From positions 249,966 to 313,965 of the forward strand of contig NSJX01000009.1 of assembly GCA_002286715.1 (NCBI GenBank): 64,000 nt of DNA. The letters are read 5' to 3'. A program made the position numbers and the translations under genes. Numbering within the stretch: the stretch's first letter is position 1; every line of letters begins with the position of its first letter. The notes beneath the pieces were generated by a model. That model did not search any database. It had not been told where the DNA came from and was given only the letters and a program-made list of their open reading frames with translations. Of this stretch, positions 46,741 to 60,269 are shown in pieces. Source of the DNA: Dentipellis sp. KUC8613. Taxonomy: Eukaryota > Basidiomycota > Agaricomycetes > Russulales > Hericiaceae.

Positions 46741-47718
46741 GGCGAGAGAGAGATGGTGTTTCTTTGAGAAGGGGTCGAGTTAAGCCGATTGGTCGAGGGG
46801 ACGGAGCCTCTCCGACGAGAGGGCCCAATACGTTATGGTGAATGAATGTGGAATGAAGGAGAGTTGATTATAAGCAGCCACGACCCCAGAAAGAAAGAGT
46901 ATGATAGGAAGAGAAAACGTCAATACCTGCGCGTCGTGGCTTGCGAGAGGCAGTACTTGACTATAAAGTCCTGGGAGAGCTGATGATTGGCTTACCGCCA
47001 CCCTGTCAGCGCTAGCGCTAAAGCCGAAGGGCGCGAAATTGAACAGGCCCAGATCTGATCAGATGTTGGCGATTTGAAGACTGCCCTCGGGACTCAAATT
47101 CAAAGCTCGGGAAGGGCAACGAGGGCGTAGTACTGGGCATCACAAGGAGCGGTAAACATCTGAACAACCTGTCCTGATCCCAGAGTGCTGCTCCACGAAG
47201 ATGATTCATTATTTTACCCAAAGTACCCTCATGCGGGGAAGTAAACCGTAACAGTAACGTCATAAACCCTAAATTAGGGTCTTTTGTAACAAAAAGTTGT
47301 GACGCTCGGCTTTATAACCTACCAGCACACAGCAGGTGCAGAGAAATATATGAAATGCTTTCGTTTCTCAGCATGTCCTTCTTATGTGGATCGAGAACCT
47401 TTCAAAAGAGAACCCAGAGATTGACTCGGTGGTACGTGCAGAGATCGATAATTACTGTGACGCTAATGTGACATGCCGTGACAGGCCACGCTTTTCGACT
47501 TGTTGCTCGTGGCCTGAAAAACAAGTGCAGGACCGGGCTTGACTCGCTCACGATATTGACTCTAACGACTGTACAGCAGGTGTTGTATCTTTCTCGGTTT
47601 CTTCAAAGTGCCTCGCATCACTTCATTCGCAAAGCTCAAAGCCAAAGAATCTTCTTCTGGAGCCGCTGGTAGGCTAGACATCGAGTCTTGGATCACTTCA
47701 GCAGCAGCCTCCGACGAC
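46741..47718. promoter_or_regulatory. Divergent promoter region of the PPxY protein and GCN1
   Basis: About 980 bp between divergent starts. It contains AAACCCTAA followed at once by its near mirror (ATTAGGG) at 47264-47280, a telobox-like palindrome, 440-460 bp before the proposed GCN1 start. An undetected 5' non-coding or short coding exon of GCN1 is possible here. Confidence 0.4.
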
Positions 47719-50700
47719 ATGGAGGATGGCGATTTAGGGTATATCTGGCAAAGAGAACGCGTGTCAGATGAATGGCCACAGGCTCTGGAGCATGCAAGAA
47801 GACAGTTGTTGACGAGCAAGACTCGTGTGCGCGTCAACTTCTTGCAGGAAGGTTTACTTCCCTTGGCAAAACATGAAAGTAAGTGATATCCTCACGGTGC
47901 TTCCTCGATGGCTTATGACGGGCTTTTTAGACCTCAGCCTATCCCAAGTGCTCGATGTCTTCAAGCTTCTGACCGAGACATACCCGCGATATGTAGATAG
48001 CGCGTCCAAAGAAGCCGTGGAAGCTGTGGGGGTAGAAATGGTGCGAAGAGACGAAGTGCGGGACGACAGGCTGGGAGTCACGGAGCAAATATTGGGCTGG
48101 GTGTCGAATGAGGTCGGCCGCATATCCAAACGTGCAAAGTACGTCTTTCACTATCCATGACGCGTCGACGTTCATCCCGATCTCGCTCTGCAGTTCGTAC
48201 GCTCCGGCCGATCTGTTCGTTCTGCTCAGCTGGTGCTGCGGTCTCTACATCGCATGCGTCAAGAGCAACCCCCTGTTCTCGTCATCCGTGTCTTGGAACA
48301 AGCTCGTTGGCTCTATAGCCGTCCTCCTCGACCTCCTTCTTAATCCTTCCACCCGCGCCAAGCCAGCTATACAGAAAAGCGCCCTTGTTCGCACGCGGCG
48401 CGCTCTCAGATCGGCAAGTCTGCTTCGATTGTGTTTTCGGACTGCAATACCGACCGTGCTTTAGGCTCCTCCACTCATTCGAGTCGTGATGAAGACGCTG
48501 CTTGCGCTATCAAAGAGCCTACCATCTCCGTTGGTCGTTATTCCCCTCTTGGGCGTCTCGGTAGATGTTACCACGCGTCTGAAGAATGTCAAAGATGCTA
48601 GCCTGACCAAAGTCCCCGACGATGTCAAGGTAGCTCGGAAGCCCATCACGCTGATATCATATTGACGTTCTCTCGTGAAGGCCGAAATCCTTTCAGTGTA
48701 TTCCAGCGTGGTACTGATGTCGCGAACGCCCGTCCCTAACTACATCTCGGTAACATACTCCTTTGCCACAATCCTCGGCTGTGATCGATACTCATTGCAC
48801 CGTAGGAATCGCTCCGCGGTTTCATCGAGACACTATCGGAGAGCGATTTCAAAGGGACAGTGCTTCCAACCATGGAGAAGGCACTACTGCGCTCTCCAGA
48901 ACACGCGCTACTTGGTATTGTATTTCCAGTGAGATGCCGAGAATGTAGCTGATCATCATCTTCAGTTGTCAGTGATTTCTTCCTCTTTTATCCCCCTTCA
49001 CTAGACTCGGACGACTTCCGTCGGATCCTCACCCCGACGCTCAACTCTGCGAAATCAGCCAACGCTTTAGTGCGCTCCGGCGCTGTGTCCCTGTTCAGAG
49101 TCGTGGTAGAGAAAAAGGCTACTGACGAAAGCAAAGAGCACGCTGTGACAGAACTGCTCAACCTAGCGAAGGCGGGCAAGTCAGTTGGCCCCGACCGCCA
49201 GATCTTGTACTCTATGCTTGGATTCCTCAACCCCTCCACATCAGTGTCGGATGCAATGATCAAGACCGTACCGGCGCTTTTGGCCAAGGAGACGAACGAG
49301 GCTGCCATCCCTGTGCTTGGATCAGCATTGACGCCGCATCTCGCGTTCTATCTGCAAGAAGGCAAGGCTATCCCGTCTGATGTCGTGGCGACGTTCGTCA
49401 AGGAGATGCAGAGCCAAAAACCTGTGATCCGACGCGCCTTCGTGACGCTCGTCGGAGATGCGTTCTGGGAGCTGGAGAACCTCACCAACGACGCTGCGAA
49501 GGAGCTCGCCAAGGCGACCCTCCCCGCGTTCGAGGCAAGCCTGAAAACCGTCGCATCCAACCCGCTGAACTCCGCCGGGGGCCCCCTGGAGGGCTACGTC
49601 GCCGCGGGAGTCTTGCTCGGTCCCTTTTCTCGATCCGGCGCTTTCGGTAGCTTCATCGCGTTCTGTCTTTCGTTCGGCAGTTTATCTGATTGTTGTTTTC
49701 GTTACACTGTCTATAGAAGATGTTATCTCCCGCAATGCTACCATTCAGTCCATCGTGTCCGCGTCCAAGCCGTCGTTCCTGCTGTGGGATAAGGTCTATC
49801 AGAAGTCGACGAGCACGGAGGAAGAGACGTGGTTGTTGCGAGCTGTCGAGAGCGTGCTGGTGTTTTTCCATCACGAGCTTTTGAAGAGTGATCACTTGCG
49901 GTTTGTCCTGAAATTATTCTGTCACCGTGGACGTAGGCCGATAACTATGTTGCTTCCAGCTCACAACTCGGCTTGGTCTTCTTGCACCTCGCCACCGACG
50001 GGAAGACTCCAGAATCTCGAAGACTTGTCACCCTGCGGTTGGAACATCTCAACACGCTCCTGCCGAAAGTCGTCAATGGCGTAGTTCACGATGCGTTGAA
50101 GGTACACCTGACGCACGGAAAGTCGACGCCTCCAAAAGCAGCCAACGGGTCTGCAGACGACGAGAAACCGGCCACCAACAAGCAGCCACGCGTCCTGGCC
50201 TTCCTTCTGTCCACCGCGTCGTTCAGCGATGATGTGGAACTCGACCTCCGCGAGGAGATGCTGACTGACCAGCTTGTATTGGGCCATCACCCTCTCATTT
50301 GTGGGTTTCATCGGCTTTTCACAGAGAGCATGTTTTGATTGTGGATCACAGGCGGCAAGTTCAGACAGCCTTGGATCGAGTTGTGTCAGAAAGCAAAGGT
50401 CGATCCTGGGAACCTAGTAGAGCACCAAATCGACCGCCTGCTGAAAGTCGCGCTGTCTACGTCTCTCCCCAGCGAGACGGTAAGCGGGTCCTTGTCTCGA
50501 GAAAAATGCAGCTGTTGAGTCTTTCGTAGGCCGGTTCTGAAGAATTCAACGAAGCGAGTTATCGCGCCCTCACCACGCTCGCATTCGTATCTTCCGATCT
50601 TGTGCTTCCCAAGCTCATCGACCAACTGCGCGCCGATATCAACTCTGGCATTCAGTCGCTGACAGATTCCGACTTCGGCATCTGGGCAACACCTGAGGGC

Positions 50701-53700
50701 ACGACCTATGTTGACGGTGCGTCACGTTCTTTAAGCCTCTATCATCGCTGACTGTGGGTCTCCAGTCCTGTCCAAGAAACCCCAGGTCGCACAGACGAAG
50801 GGCAAAGATGCCGAGATCGCCAAATGGGAAGCCGAAGTCCGCAAGAACATCGCGTCGAAGAAGGCTGGTGCGACCCCTACACTGTCGAAGCAGGAACAAG
50901 CTCTCGTCAAGGCGCAGCTCGAAAAGGAGACGCAGATCAGGCAGCATGTGGCCTCGATCCAAGGCAAGCTCAAGCGCGCATTGCAGGTTATCAGCCACCT
51001 CGTGTACGGCAACATCGAGGGCTTCCAAGCCTACGTTTCCGATGTCGCGGGATTGTTGCTTGGCGGAGGCGTCCTGCATAAGGGTTCGCCACTCATCGGT
51101 CGGAGTGCCTTTGATACGTACCTCGTACGGTATTATCCCCTGCAGTCGCCGAGTCTTTGTTCATGGGTTTTCAGGATCTGTCGCATTGCTGCTCCGAGCG
51201 CTTGGAGACTTTCGGCCGATGGATTGGCATTGCAACGTTGCGCAGTCTTGATGTGCCCGTCGTTCCCGAGGACTTTGCAGTGGAACCGATCAACCGTGCG
51301 TCAGTTTTCCTCATGGTGCCACCCAGACTATTCACCAGCATCTTTAGAGCTCATACTTCGCGTTCTGTACCGGCTACGGTTCCTTTCTGAGCAAGCACCG
51401 TTAGACTCTGCGACCTTCTCATACGCGTTCCCGCTGCTCCACCAGGTTCTGCTCAAAGGAGGCATCGGACTTACTGAGGAAGATGACCCCATTGAGCAGG
51501 TAGCTCTTTCCCTAGACATCATCAAGTTCCACTGCGGCGAACGTACGTTTTCCCTTATACCATACAAATTATACGGCCTATTAATGCCACTTTGCAACAG
51601 TCGGCGACAAGACTTTCCCTCGCGTGCTCATTATGGAGGCTATCCTCCACGCCATGCGCCATCAACTCAAATTGAGCAAAGACGCCTCGTCTGCGCTCAT
51701 CGACATGGGCGAGGCCATATATCCGAACGCAACGTCTGTAGAGACCGACATCCTTCTTCATGGCACCCTTTTGCAGGAAGCGCACGTCCGGACAGCATGC
51801 TTGCAAGCGCTGCAGGTCAGCCAGTCTTTATCTTGGTACTTTTTCGAAGATCTTAACTATGAGGATGCAGCCTTTCGATTTGACAGAGATGGACTGGTCG
51901 CCGGAGCTCTTGATTGCTGCTCACGATGAGGATGAACAGAATGCTAGACTGGCACGGCATCTATGGGAAGACAACGGCTTAGATGTGCCCGAATCTTATC
52001 TTCCGACCCTACAGAAATTCCTAGGTATTGCAGTCTCATCCCAGGTTCATGGGCGTATCGTTTAACATCGATTACAGATCATGACAACGCCTATGTGCGC
52101 TCGAGTGTCGCTGTTGCATTCACAGAAGCAGTAGAGCACTGGCCACAGTCCATTCACGACGTGGTAGCTGCATTGGAGGCACTCTATCGGGAGAAGGTAC
52201 TTCACTCGCGTCATGCTCCCGTCTGTCACTAACCACTCGTTACATCAGGCCAAAATTCTTGCGCCCGAGTTTGACCAATATGTAAGCCACCCAGCCCTCC
52301 GCCCGTGGTTGCTGACTGAACGAAATGCTGTAGGGTATGCTAGTAGAACAAAGTTTGGATCGCCAGGATCCCTGGCAAGCCCGCCTGGCTATCGCACTCA
52401 CCCTCCAGCTCCTCGCGCCAGCATTTGGCGACGTCGACGTTGTGCCTTTCTTCGAGTTCCTTGTCAACGACGAGGCACTCGGAGACCGCAACGCAGACGT
52501 CCGTCGCGGGATGCTCGATGCCGGAGCCGCCGTCATCGACCTTCATGGTTCGACTCGACTCGCGGAGCTCATCTCCATGTTCGAGACTCACCTGGCTGGC
52601 TCTCACCCGACCTCGGAGACCGCCGACTTCATTCAGGAGGCCATCGTCATTCTCTTCGGTCGTGTCGCTCGTCACCTTGACCCCACAGATGCTCGCCTAC
52701 CTGCGATTGTCTCGAGGCTAGTGGAGGCCCTGAAGACACCATCTGAACAGGTGCAGTTTGCGGTATCAGACTGTCTCGCGCCTCTGGTCAAGATCACCAA
52801 GTCGTCTGTGCCGAAGCTTGTGGACCAGCTCTTCGACGAGCTCTTCAATGCACCGAAGTATGCTGCTCGCCGGGGTGCTGCATATGGGCTCGCTGGTGTG
52901 ATCAAAGGCATGGGTATTTCCGGCATGAAGGAGTTCGACATCCTGGGCAAATTGAGGACTGCAACTGAGGACAAGAAGAGGTACGAGCCTCGCCAGGGCG
53001 CCATGTTCTTGTTGGAGACGTTCTCGAGCACTCTTGGACGTCTCTTTGAGCCCTTCGCCATCCATGCCCAGCCTTTCCTCCTTTCCTCCTTCGGTGACTC
53101 CATTCCCGATGTACGAGAAGCTGCCTCTGATGCTGCTAAGACCATCATGAGGAACATGTCTGGCTATGGCGTCAAACTTATCCTACCCGACCTGCTCTCT
53201 GGACTGGACGAGAAGCAGTGGCGAACAAAGAAGGGTTCTATCGAGCTTCTGGGTATGATGGCTTACTGCGCCCCGAGGCAGCTCTCGCAGTCCTTGCCGA
53301 TCATCATTCCCCGCCTGACTGGCGTCTTGACGGACTCTCACGCCCAAGTACGTGCGGCAGCAAACAAGAGTTTAAAGCAGTTCGGAGAGGTCATCAGCAA
53401 CCCCGAAGTGCAGGCATTGGTTCCCACTTTCCTCAAGGCCATGGTCGATCCCAGCAAGACGCCGAACGCGTTGTCTGCTCTGCTCAAGACATCTTTCGTG
53501 CATTATATCGACCATTCGTCTCTTGCATTGGTATGTTTCACACCCTTACCTTCTATATATAAGTCCCATCTCATATATGGACCAGGTCATCCCCATCCTG
53601 GAACGAGGCTTGCGCGAACGCAGTGCCGACACGAAACGCAAGGCCGCTCAGATCGTTGGAAATCTGGCTTCTCTCACAGATTCCAAGGATTTCGTTCCGT

Positions 53701-56700
53701 ATATGCCCACACTCTTGCCCATGGTTCACGTTGTCCTCGTCGATCCTGTCCCTGAAGCTCGTGCCACTGCTGCGAAGGCGCTCGGAACCCTGGTGGAACG
53801 CCTGGGAGAAGTGAACTTCCCTGATCTTGTCCCAAGCCTCATCCGAACGCTGAAGACGGACACGTCTGGTGTCGATCGTCAAGGTGCAGCACAGGGTCTC
53901 AGTGAGGTGTTGTCTGGTCTCGGAATGGAGCGTCTCGAGGGCCTTCTGCCTGACATCATCGCGAATGCTCAATCGCCGCGCAGCACTGTCAAGGAAGGAT
54001 TCATGTCGTTGCTTGTCTTCTTGCCTGCAACTTTCGGTACGCGTTTCCAGCCTCATCTGCCTAAGATTATCCCTCCCATTCTTGGCGGTCTGTCGGATAC
54101 GGAGGAGTATGTCCGCGAAGCGGCCATGCGTGCAGGACGGATGATCGTCACCAACTACTCGAGCCGAGCCATCGATCTTCTCCTGCCCGAACTCGAACAG
54201 GGTATGTTCGACCCTGGCTGGAGGATTAGGGTTCGTTCCACTCCATCCTACCAAATAGGATATTACTGACTTGTTACTTTTCGCTAGCAATCGTCCATTA
54301 CGCTGGTGGGAGAGCTGCTCTTCAAAGTTTCTGGTATCAGCGGCAAGGCTGAGATCGAGGAAGACGAAGAGGGCGCCGAAGTCGCGGTCGCGGAGAGCTC
54401 ACGTAAAGCGCTCGTTGAGGTTCTCGGCGCGGAACGTCGGGATCGCATCCTTTCTGCTCTGTACCTCGCTCGTCAAGATGCGGTACACAGTGTGCGGCAG
54501 TCCTCGATTCACATCTGGAAGGCGCTCGTGCACAACACTCCCAGGACGGGTGAGGGTTTTTTTCATAATTGTCGAACGCAGCTGTATTGACGAGGATGTC
54601 TTCAGTCAGGGAAATCCTCAGCGAGCTTATTACCCAGATCATATTGTTGCTGTCAAGCACAGAGGTGGAGCAACAAGAGGTACGTGTTCTGATTAGGAGA
54701 AAGGCTACGATACTGATTGGAATATAGACTGCGGCTCGCACAACAACGGAGATCTGTCGCAAGTTTGGCGAAAGAATCGTGGGCGATGTCGTCGCTATTC
54801 TTCGTTCGAAGGCATCGTCGCCCGATGCCCGGACCAGAGAAGGAGTCTGCCTCACCATCTGCGAAGTGCTGTCAGTGTTTCGAATTCAACATGACCGCGC
54901 CGTACTTACAGTCCTCCAGCAACAGCTCGAACGAGACTCAACAAGAGAACAACGAGGACGATATCATCTCTATGGTTCGGGCTTCGCTTGTTGACGATGA
55001 GGCCAATGTCCGTTCCGCTGCTGCCCGAGCATTCGATGTTCTCCAGGAGCGTCTTGGAGTCAAGGCTATCGACCAAACTATTCCTACGCTATTGGAGGCC
55101 CTCCGTCAGCCTGGAGAGAGCTCAGGCACTGCTCTGCAAGCACTGAAGGAAGTCATGAATGTAAGGCAATTCTACTCTTATTAGTATTGACAAGTCCTGA
55201 CTCGTACACACAGGTTCGGGCGTCGACTGTCTTCCCAGTCCTGATTCCTACTCTCATTGCCACACCCATGTCGGTCTTCAATGCACGAGCATTGGCTTCG
55301 CTCGTCACAGTGGCGGGTAATGCACTCAGCAAGCGACTCACCGTGATCCTCAGCGCACTTGTCAAAGTCCAGGAAACTTTGGACGATGAGCCTGATGAAG
55401 AGCTGAACGAAGCTGTTGATGATGCCATTAGGGCCCTTCTCGCTTCCATCGACGACAATGAGGGCTTGAACACCTTGATGCTGGTCCTTCTCGGATGGTA
55501 CGTAGTTGAGCTCTTTTGAACGATGAACTATGCTCACACCAGAATCTCGCAGGGTCAAGCACGACAGCCCCAGACGCCGCGTGAGCGCTTCCCAACTATT
55601 CTCCATCTTCTGCGAGGTCTCCGAGCTCGATTCATCGCTGTACCGCGTCGACTGGATCCGGCAACTCGTCTCCTCCCTCGACGACCGCGACGTGGCCGTG
55701 CACACGGCCGCCTGGAGCGCGCTCGACGTGTTCGTCAAATCCGTGCCGAAAGACGAGCTCGAGCCGCTCGTCGTGCCGCTGCGGCGCACGATCGAGGGCA
55801 CGGGCGGGCCGCACACGACGGTGCCGGGCTTCAGCCTGCCGAAGGGCGTCGCGCCGTTCGTGCCGATCATCATCGCGGGGCTGACGACGGGGAGCAACGA
55901 GCAGCGCGAGCAGGCGGCGTACGCGATCGGGGACCTCGTCGAGCGCACGGACGAGGCCGCGATCAAGCCGTTCGTCGTGCCGTTCACGGGCCCGCTCATC
56001 CGCGTCGCGACGCAGGCGACGACGTACCCGCCCGCGGTGAAGACGGGCATCCTGAACGCGCTCACGACGATGCTCGAGCGCATCCCCGCGTTCGTGAAGC
56101 CGTTCTTCCCGCAGCTCCAGCGCACGTTCGTCAAGAGCGCGAGCGATGCCGCGAGTGTGGTCGTCCGCACCAGGGCTGCGCAGGCGCTCGGCGTGCTCAT
56201 GAAGAACCAGCCGAGGGTGGATCCTGTGGTCACGGAGCTCATTACTGGCGCGCGCGCAAACGACGACGGTATTGCGGCGAGCTTGGTGCTTGCGCTCGCC
56301 AACGTTATTCGCAGTGGCGGAAAGAATGTTGGCGACAAGGCCAAGGAAGCTTGTGTCGAGCTCGTCTCCGATGCGTTCAAGGAGAGCCACGATGGTAAGT
56401 TAATGACTCGCTTAACAACATTGAACGACGCTGATTGATTGAGCAATTGTTCAGAGAGCTATATGCAGTCGGTGGCTGCCCTCTTCGCAGCCATTTCCGT
56501 TTCGAACGAGCAGCTCGTGCAGCCGATCGTCGAGTACGTCCCTCCGTCCAAAGTCACACTTGAACGTCTAGGCTGACCATATTTGCAGGACATATCTGAT
56601 TGGAGGCACGCCACCGAGCGTGCTTTCCTCGCGCTGCATTCTCGCAGTGCTCTCCGGCGATGAAGACACGCCACATCTCGAAATACCCCACGTGTTCCAG

Positions 56701-56826
56701 CCCGTCATCCAGGGCATCAACCAGAAGATCCAGGAGAGCATCGGCACGGACAAGCCGAATATCGCACGTCCCGCGCGCGAGGCGAGGGACCTGTTGAAGA
56801 AGATGGACGAGTCGCTCGCAGCGTAA
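47719..56826 (+). CDS. GCN1: GCN1, translational activator of the eIF2-alpha kinase GCN2
   Basis: Ribosome-associated HEAT-repeat scaffold that conveys uncharged-tRNA signals to GCN2 and senses collided ribosomes. Start chosen at ATG 47719 (MEDGDLGYIWQRERV), since no in-frame ATG precedes it in the same exon. Early text RRQLLTSKTRVRVNFLQEGL and TYPRYVDSASKEAVEAVGVE match the family N-terminus. The eEF3-like centre is in the long exon 52337-53533, with PKYAARRGAAYGLAGVIKG, EPRQGAMFLLETFSSTLGRL and DEKQWRTKKGSIELLGMMAY. GCN2-binding and C-terminal HEAT repeats follow, ending ARDLLKKMDESLAA at TAA 56826. About 2,500 residues, normal for GCN1, with many short introns. The 55640-56150 exon is much more GC-rich than the rest of the gene. 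Exon edges in the N-terminal third are approximate. Confidence 0.9.
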
Positions 56827-57088
56827 CGCATAGTAGGCGTCGCGCAAAACTAAAAGAGGGCCGGTATATGTATGCTTCAGGTTTTGCACTGAGACGGTGT
56901 ACATGTATCGTCGCTCGAACGATTACGAGGTGTATATGGTTTGATAATTATAATGGGGGTTGTGTATATTGTATATTGTTTCCGATATACTCCGGTGCAC
57001 GGTGGTCATCTATACGACCAGTGAATGCTGATGAAATAACGAGACTGCAAACGGCTAATACTATATACCATGCTGGGCAAGGGGTGCT

Positions 57089-58672
57089 TCATTCTTCGTC
57101 CTTGACGTGAAGCGCGTCCACGATGGCCTGGAGCTTGGGATTCCCGCCAAGCCGCTGGATCTCAGCGTGGACCTGTGTCTCTAACTTGCGCAGCACTTGC
57201 AGAGTATAGTCGAATGATTTCGTCCGCGTTTTGAGATAAGCGATCGTGTGCGTCTTGAGCGTGGGTGTGGTGGGCCGTTTCTGAAGGACGTCTGGGGAGA
57301 TGTGAGTAGTCTAAAGCGGTGTTTTTAATTGGAAGCTGGGCTTACTGAGCACTTGTCGGTTCGATGTGTCTGCGCGGACGGCGTGGACGATGGGGAAGGA
57401 GAATTTCCCTTCTGTCAGGTCTTCCGCGAAGCCCTTGTTGGTCGCGTACTGTGCCAAGGGCATGAACGACCGCGACAGAGATGGAATATCGAGGTCCCGC
57501 ACCTGATTGCTCTGGAGGTTCATGTAATCATCTCTGATTTGAAAGTACACGCCGATGAGATTGACCAACGGGACATAGTCTCTGTCGGGATAAACACCCC
57601 CGCGTAAATCAGCAGATCCAGACGTCATGCGAGCAGAGCCTCACACAGTCGGGTTGGTGGTAGCGCATGCCATCATGAGTTTGACCGCCACTCGGAATAG
57701 CCCGCCCGTCTCTGTGAATATTGTCAACTCAAAGTCATTAAAGTCGATGTCAATATCCGAGCTCAACTGTTGTTGACCATCCCGATGTATTCTTCTTCTG
57801 TGGGACAGCTCAGCGAGTCTCTCCAGAGTAGCTCAAGACCTTGGCCGCGGTGCAGATTGAGCAATTCATCTGGATGATCGGGTCAGTTCATTGGCAGTTG
57901 GATGATGAATGGAACTAGCCAATAACGCCATGATAACAGACTGAGGCGTCTGCGAGGTGACAAGGGACTTACCAGTAACGATTCTGTCCAAGTCAACGTC
58001 CGAGTAAAGCCTTTCTTCTGATGCGGCTGTGTGAACTTCTCCTGAGGATGGGCCAGCGCCCGTCTTTACTGGGACAAATGCTGCTTTATATTGATATGGC
58101 AATAAGTAATGACCACGTCACTTACTGCAGCAGAAGAGACAGCCGAGGACCGTAGAGCGAACAGCTCCTTATACGCAAGAAAGTACACGTAATTCGCGGT
58201 ATTGATTGTCTGTGGAACTCCATAGATCTTGTGCGCAACTATCGAGAAAGTTAGCCTGGGCTGGACTGCAATCCTACGACAAAGTAGCATACCAGGCTGG
58301 CCTCTGCGCAACTGAGAGTCGTCTTCGATGTCGTCAACCCTACAATAGTTTCGTGGATAGACTTAAGCACGAAAGGACAGCCGCTTACAAGAGACTGGCA
58401 TTGTGCAGCATGCTCACGACCCGCGAGATCAGCTGCAGCTTCGGCGCGGGCACGTTCAGCCAGTTGTTGAACGCCGCGATCATCTCTGCTCGAATCTCCT
58501 TCCCCGGTGTAGCTGTGATGTACGTATAGGGTTCCAGTAACGCCTAATACATCTCCGACATTTAGAAATGAAGCAGACCAGGCGAACAGGAGCTCACAGA
58601 TTCATTCTTCGCTGATGAGGGTGAAGGAGGTTCAGAGAGAAATGCGAGCAGATTGTCGTAGTTTGCTGCCAT
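57089..58672 (-). CDS. Geranylgeranyl diphosphate synthase
   Basis: Trans-prenyl synthase making C20 geranylgeranyl diphosphate for protein prenylation and terpenoids. The start is [20 protein letters not shown] at 58672. Motifs: substrate entry [17 protein letters not shown], first Asp-rich motif [15 protein letters not shown] near 58320, [20 protein letters not shown] near 57840, MMACATTNP near 57660, second Asp-rich motif [12 protein letters not shown] near 57530, and [20 protein letters not shown]. The C-terminus [14 protein letters not shown] ends at TGA 57089. About seven introns. An extra Ser/Gly/Glu-rich linker (near 58050-57970, [20 protein letters not shown]) sits between YKELFAL and the HRGQG motif; the splice sites around it are not fully resolved. 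No terpene cyclase is nearby, so this is probably the primary-metabolism enzyme. Confidence 0.87.
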
Positions 58673-59030
58673 GGTCGTAGTAGTCCGGTGTATGGTTGTA
58701 AGAGAGAAGGGATGTCAGGCTCGTTATGCTGCGACTGAGCCGCCCGCCCGGCCAGCATCACCGATTATGGTAAAACACTTGCCTAATTTGGACGCTCTCA
58801 ACACCTAGGCTGGCGGCTGCAGAAACTCGAGTCGGAGCACTGAGCTTAGCACAAAATCCAACCTTGCTAGTACATGTGACATTCTGAAATCCTCTTTGTC
58901 GAATATACGGACATGCAATACACATCATATGATACCTCTATTGACTACGAAATATGCAACGTAGGTTTGATTAATGATCGTCTGGCTGGTTGCCGTACTC
59001 GAGGACGACCCTTTCCGTGGCACCTGCCCG
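58673..59030. other. Spacer between the GGPP synthase and BTB gene A
   Basis: 358 bp; no gene seen. Presumed synthase promoter and 3' region of BTB gene A. Confidence 0.5.
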
Positions 59031-60269
59031 CTAGTAGTTATCATGGCCTTCAATAGGGGTCGAATTTGACAGAGGTGACGGGCCAGGAGGAGACGTTGGG
59101 GATGGTTCGACAGTGTGAACGGGAAGCGGAGAATTAGGGTAGGCCAAGCTTACGAAACCCCCGAACGCCGAGGTCTTCTTATCCCAAGGCATCTGTCTCT
59201 TCCAGGGATCGGAAGGAGGGGCTGGCTTTGCCCTACCACTGTTCTGTGCCGGTTGGGTCCTCAGAGAGTTAAAGGATGGAGGGGCAAGCTTGGGGCTCGC
59301 TCCCGCGACAGCCTTGACAACCTCGTCTGCCTTGTTCGCTGGAGCCGCATGCTGCACGGGGTCGAGGTGGGAGTCGACCAAGCCTTCGACCTCGCTCCTG
59401 CTGACGCCCGGACGCCGGGCCCGCATACTCTCGCGGACGGTGACACATAAGATGACATCGTCAACCCCCAGTCGGCGTCCCTCGTCCCTCGTGAGCGGCT
59501 GTGCCCTCTCGCATAGGGCTACGAACCCGGGGCGCAGCCATGCATCGATGGTGTACGTCCGTCCTAGGACAACCTTGTCGACGGCGGATGCGATGGGCTC
59601 CAGGCGAGCTATGGCGAGCTTGCGGATGGATGCGAAAGACCATTTGGTAGAAAGGCGGAGGATGGCGGTCCATGCATCGACGGTCTTCACTTCGCATTCG
59701 TGGAAGTCGCTGTCGAAGCTCGGGTGAGGGCAATTTCGGTTATCAGGGTAAAATGGGACTTACACAGGGTAGAGAATGGATAGCAACGCATCGAACTCGT
59801 TGCATTCGACGTCGTCCAATGCAATTGGTCCCGATGCGTCCGTCGCCTCGGAAAGCGGGTGGCCCAGGAGCAGGTTGGCGAAGTGCGTGGAATCACGCTG
59901 GAAGAAGTATCGGTGGACGCGGTACAGCGTGTCTCCAACCTGCGAGGACTTGAGTACCGAGATTGCAACGTTAGCTCGAATATCACTCACCAGGAACGTC
60001 ACATTCCCATCATCAAAGTAGAACCTCGGGTGTTTCTCGTATGTCTGGCCACTCCCAGTTTGAAGAGATTGAATAGACTGAACTTCTTGCTCTGCGGCAG
60101 GCGTACGCGAGCGACCTACCCAGACAACGGGAGGCGAAAGAGACACGGGGGTAATGTTGTCATTCAGCGACATAGTGACGATGGCTGGTGTATCGGGCGA
60201 AGAGAGGGGCGATTCGGAAAGTACGTCGAAGTCTTCAGGGTCAGTGAAGGACAAGCTGCTGACGGACAT
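59031..60269 (-). CDS. BTB/POZ-domain protein A
   Basis: Three exons (60269-59991, 59939-59764, 59718-59031) join to 380 aa. A low-complexity N-terminus of about 80 residues precedes a BTB fold of the type common in mushrooms: RFYFDDGNVTFLVGDTLYRV, VHRYFFQRDSTHFANLL, ALDDVECNEFDALLSILYP. Next comes the BACK-like helical segment WTAILRLSTKWSFASIRKLA and TYTIDAWLRPGFVALCER. The C-terminal third is Pro/Ser-rich and contains DPWKRQMPWDKK. BTB proteins dimerise and often act as adaptors for cullin-3 ubiquitin ligases or in transcription; which applies here cannot be told. Tandem paralogue of BTB gene B. Confidence 0.85.

Noticed and set aside
47562..47837. Minus-strand frame ending before GCN1 that contains a Ser/Ala/Glu-rich stretch
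   Set aside because: It lies antisense to the GCN1 first exon, whose product matches the conserved family N-terminus; it is a shadow frame.
55632..56390. Minus-strand frame of about 250 codons opposite GCN1
   Set aside because: Arg/His-rich shadow of the GC-rich GCN1 exon.
57089..58672. Terpenoid biosynthetic cluster around the GGPP synthase
   Set aside because: No terpene cyclase, P450 or prenyltransferase was recognised nearby; flanking genes are GCN1 and BTB proteins, so a primary-metabolism synthase is the simpler reading.
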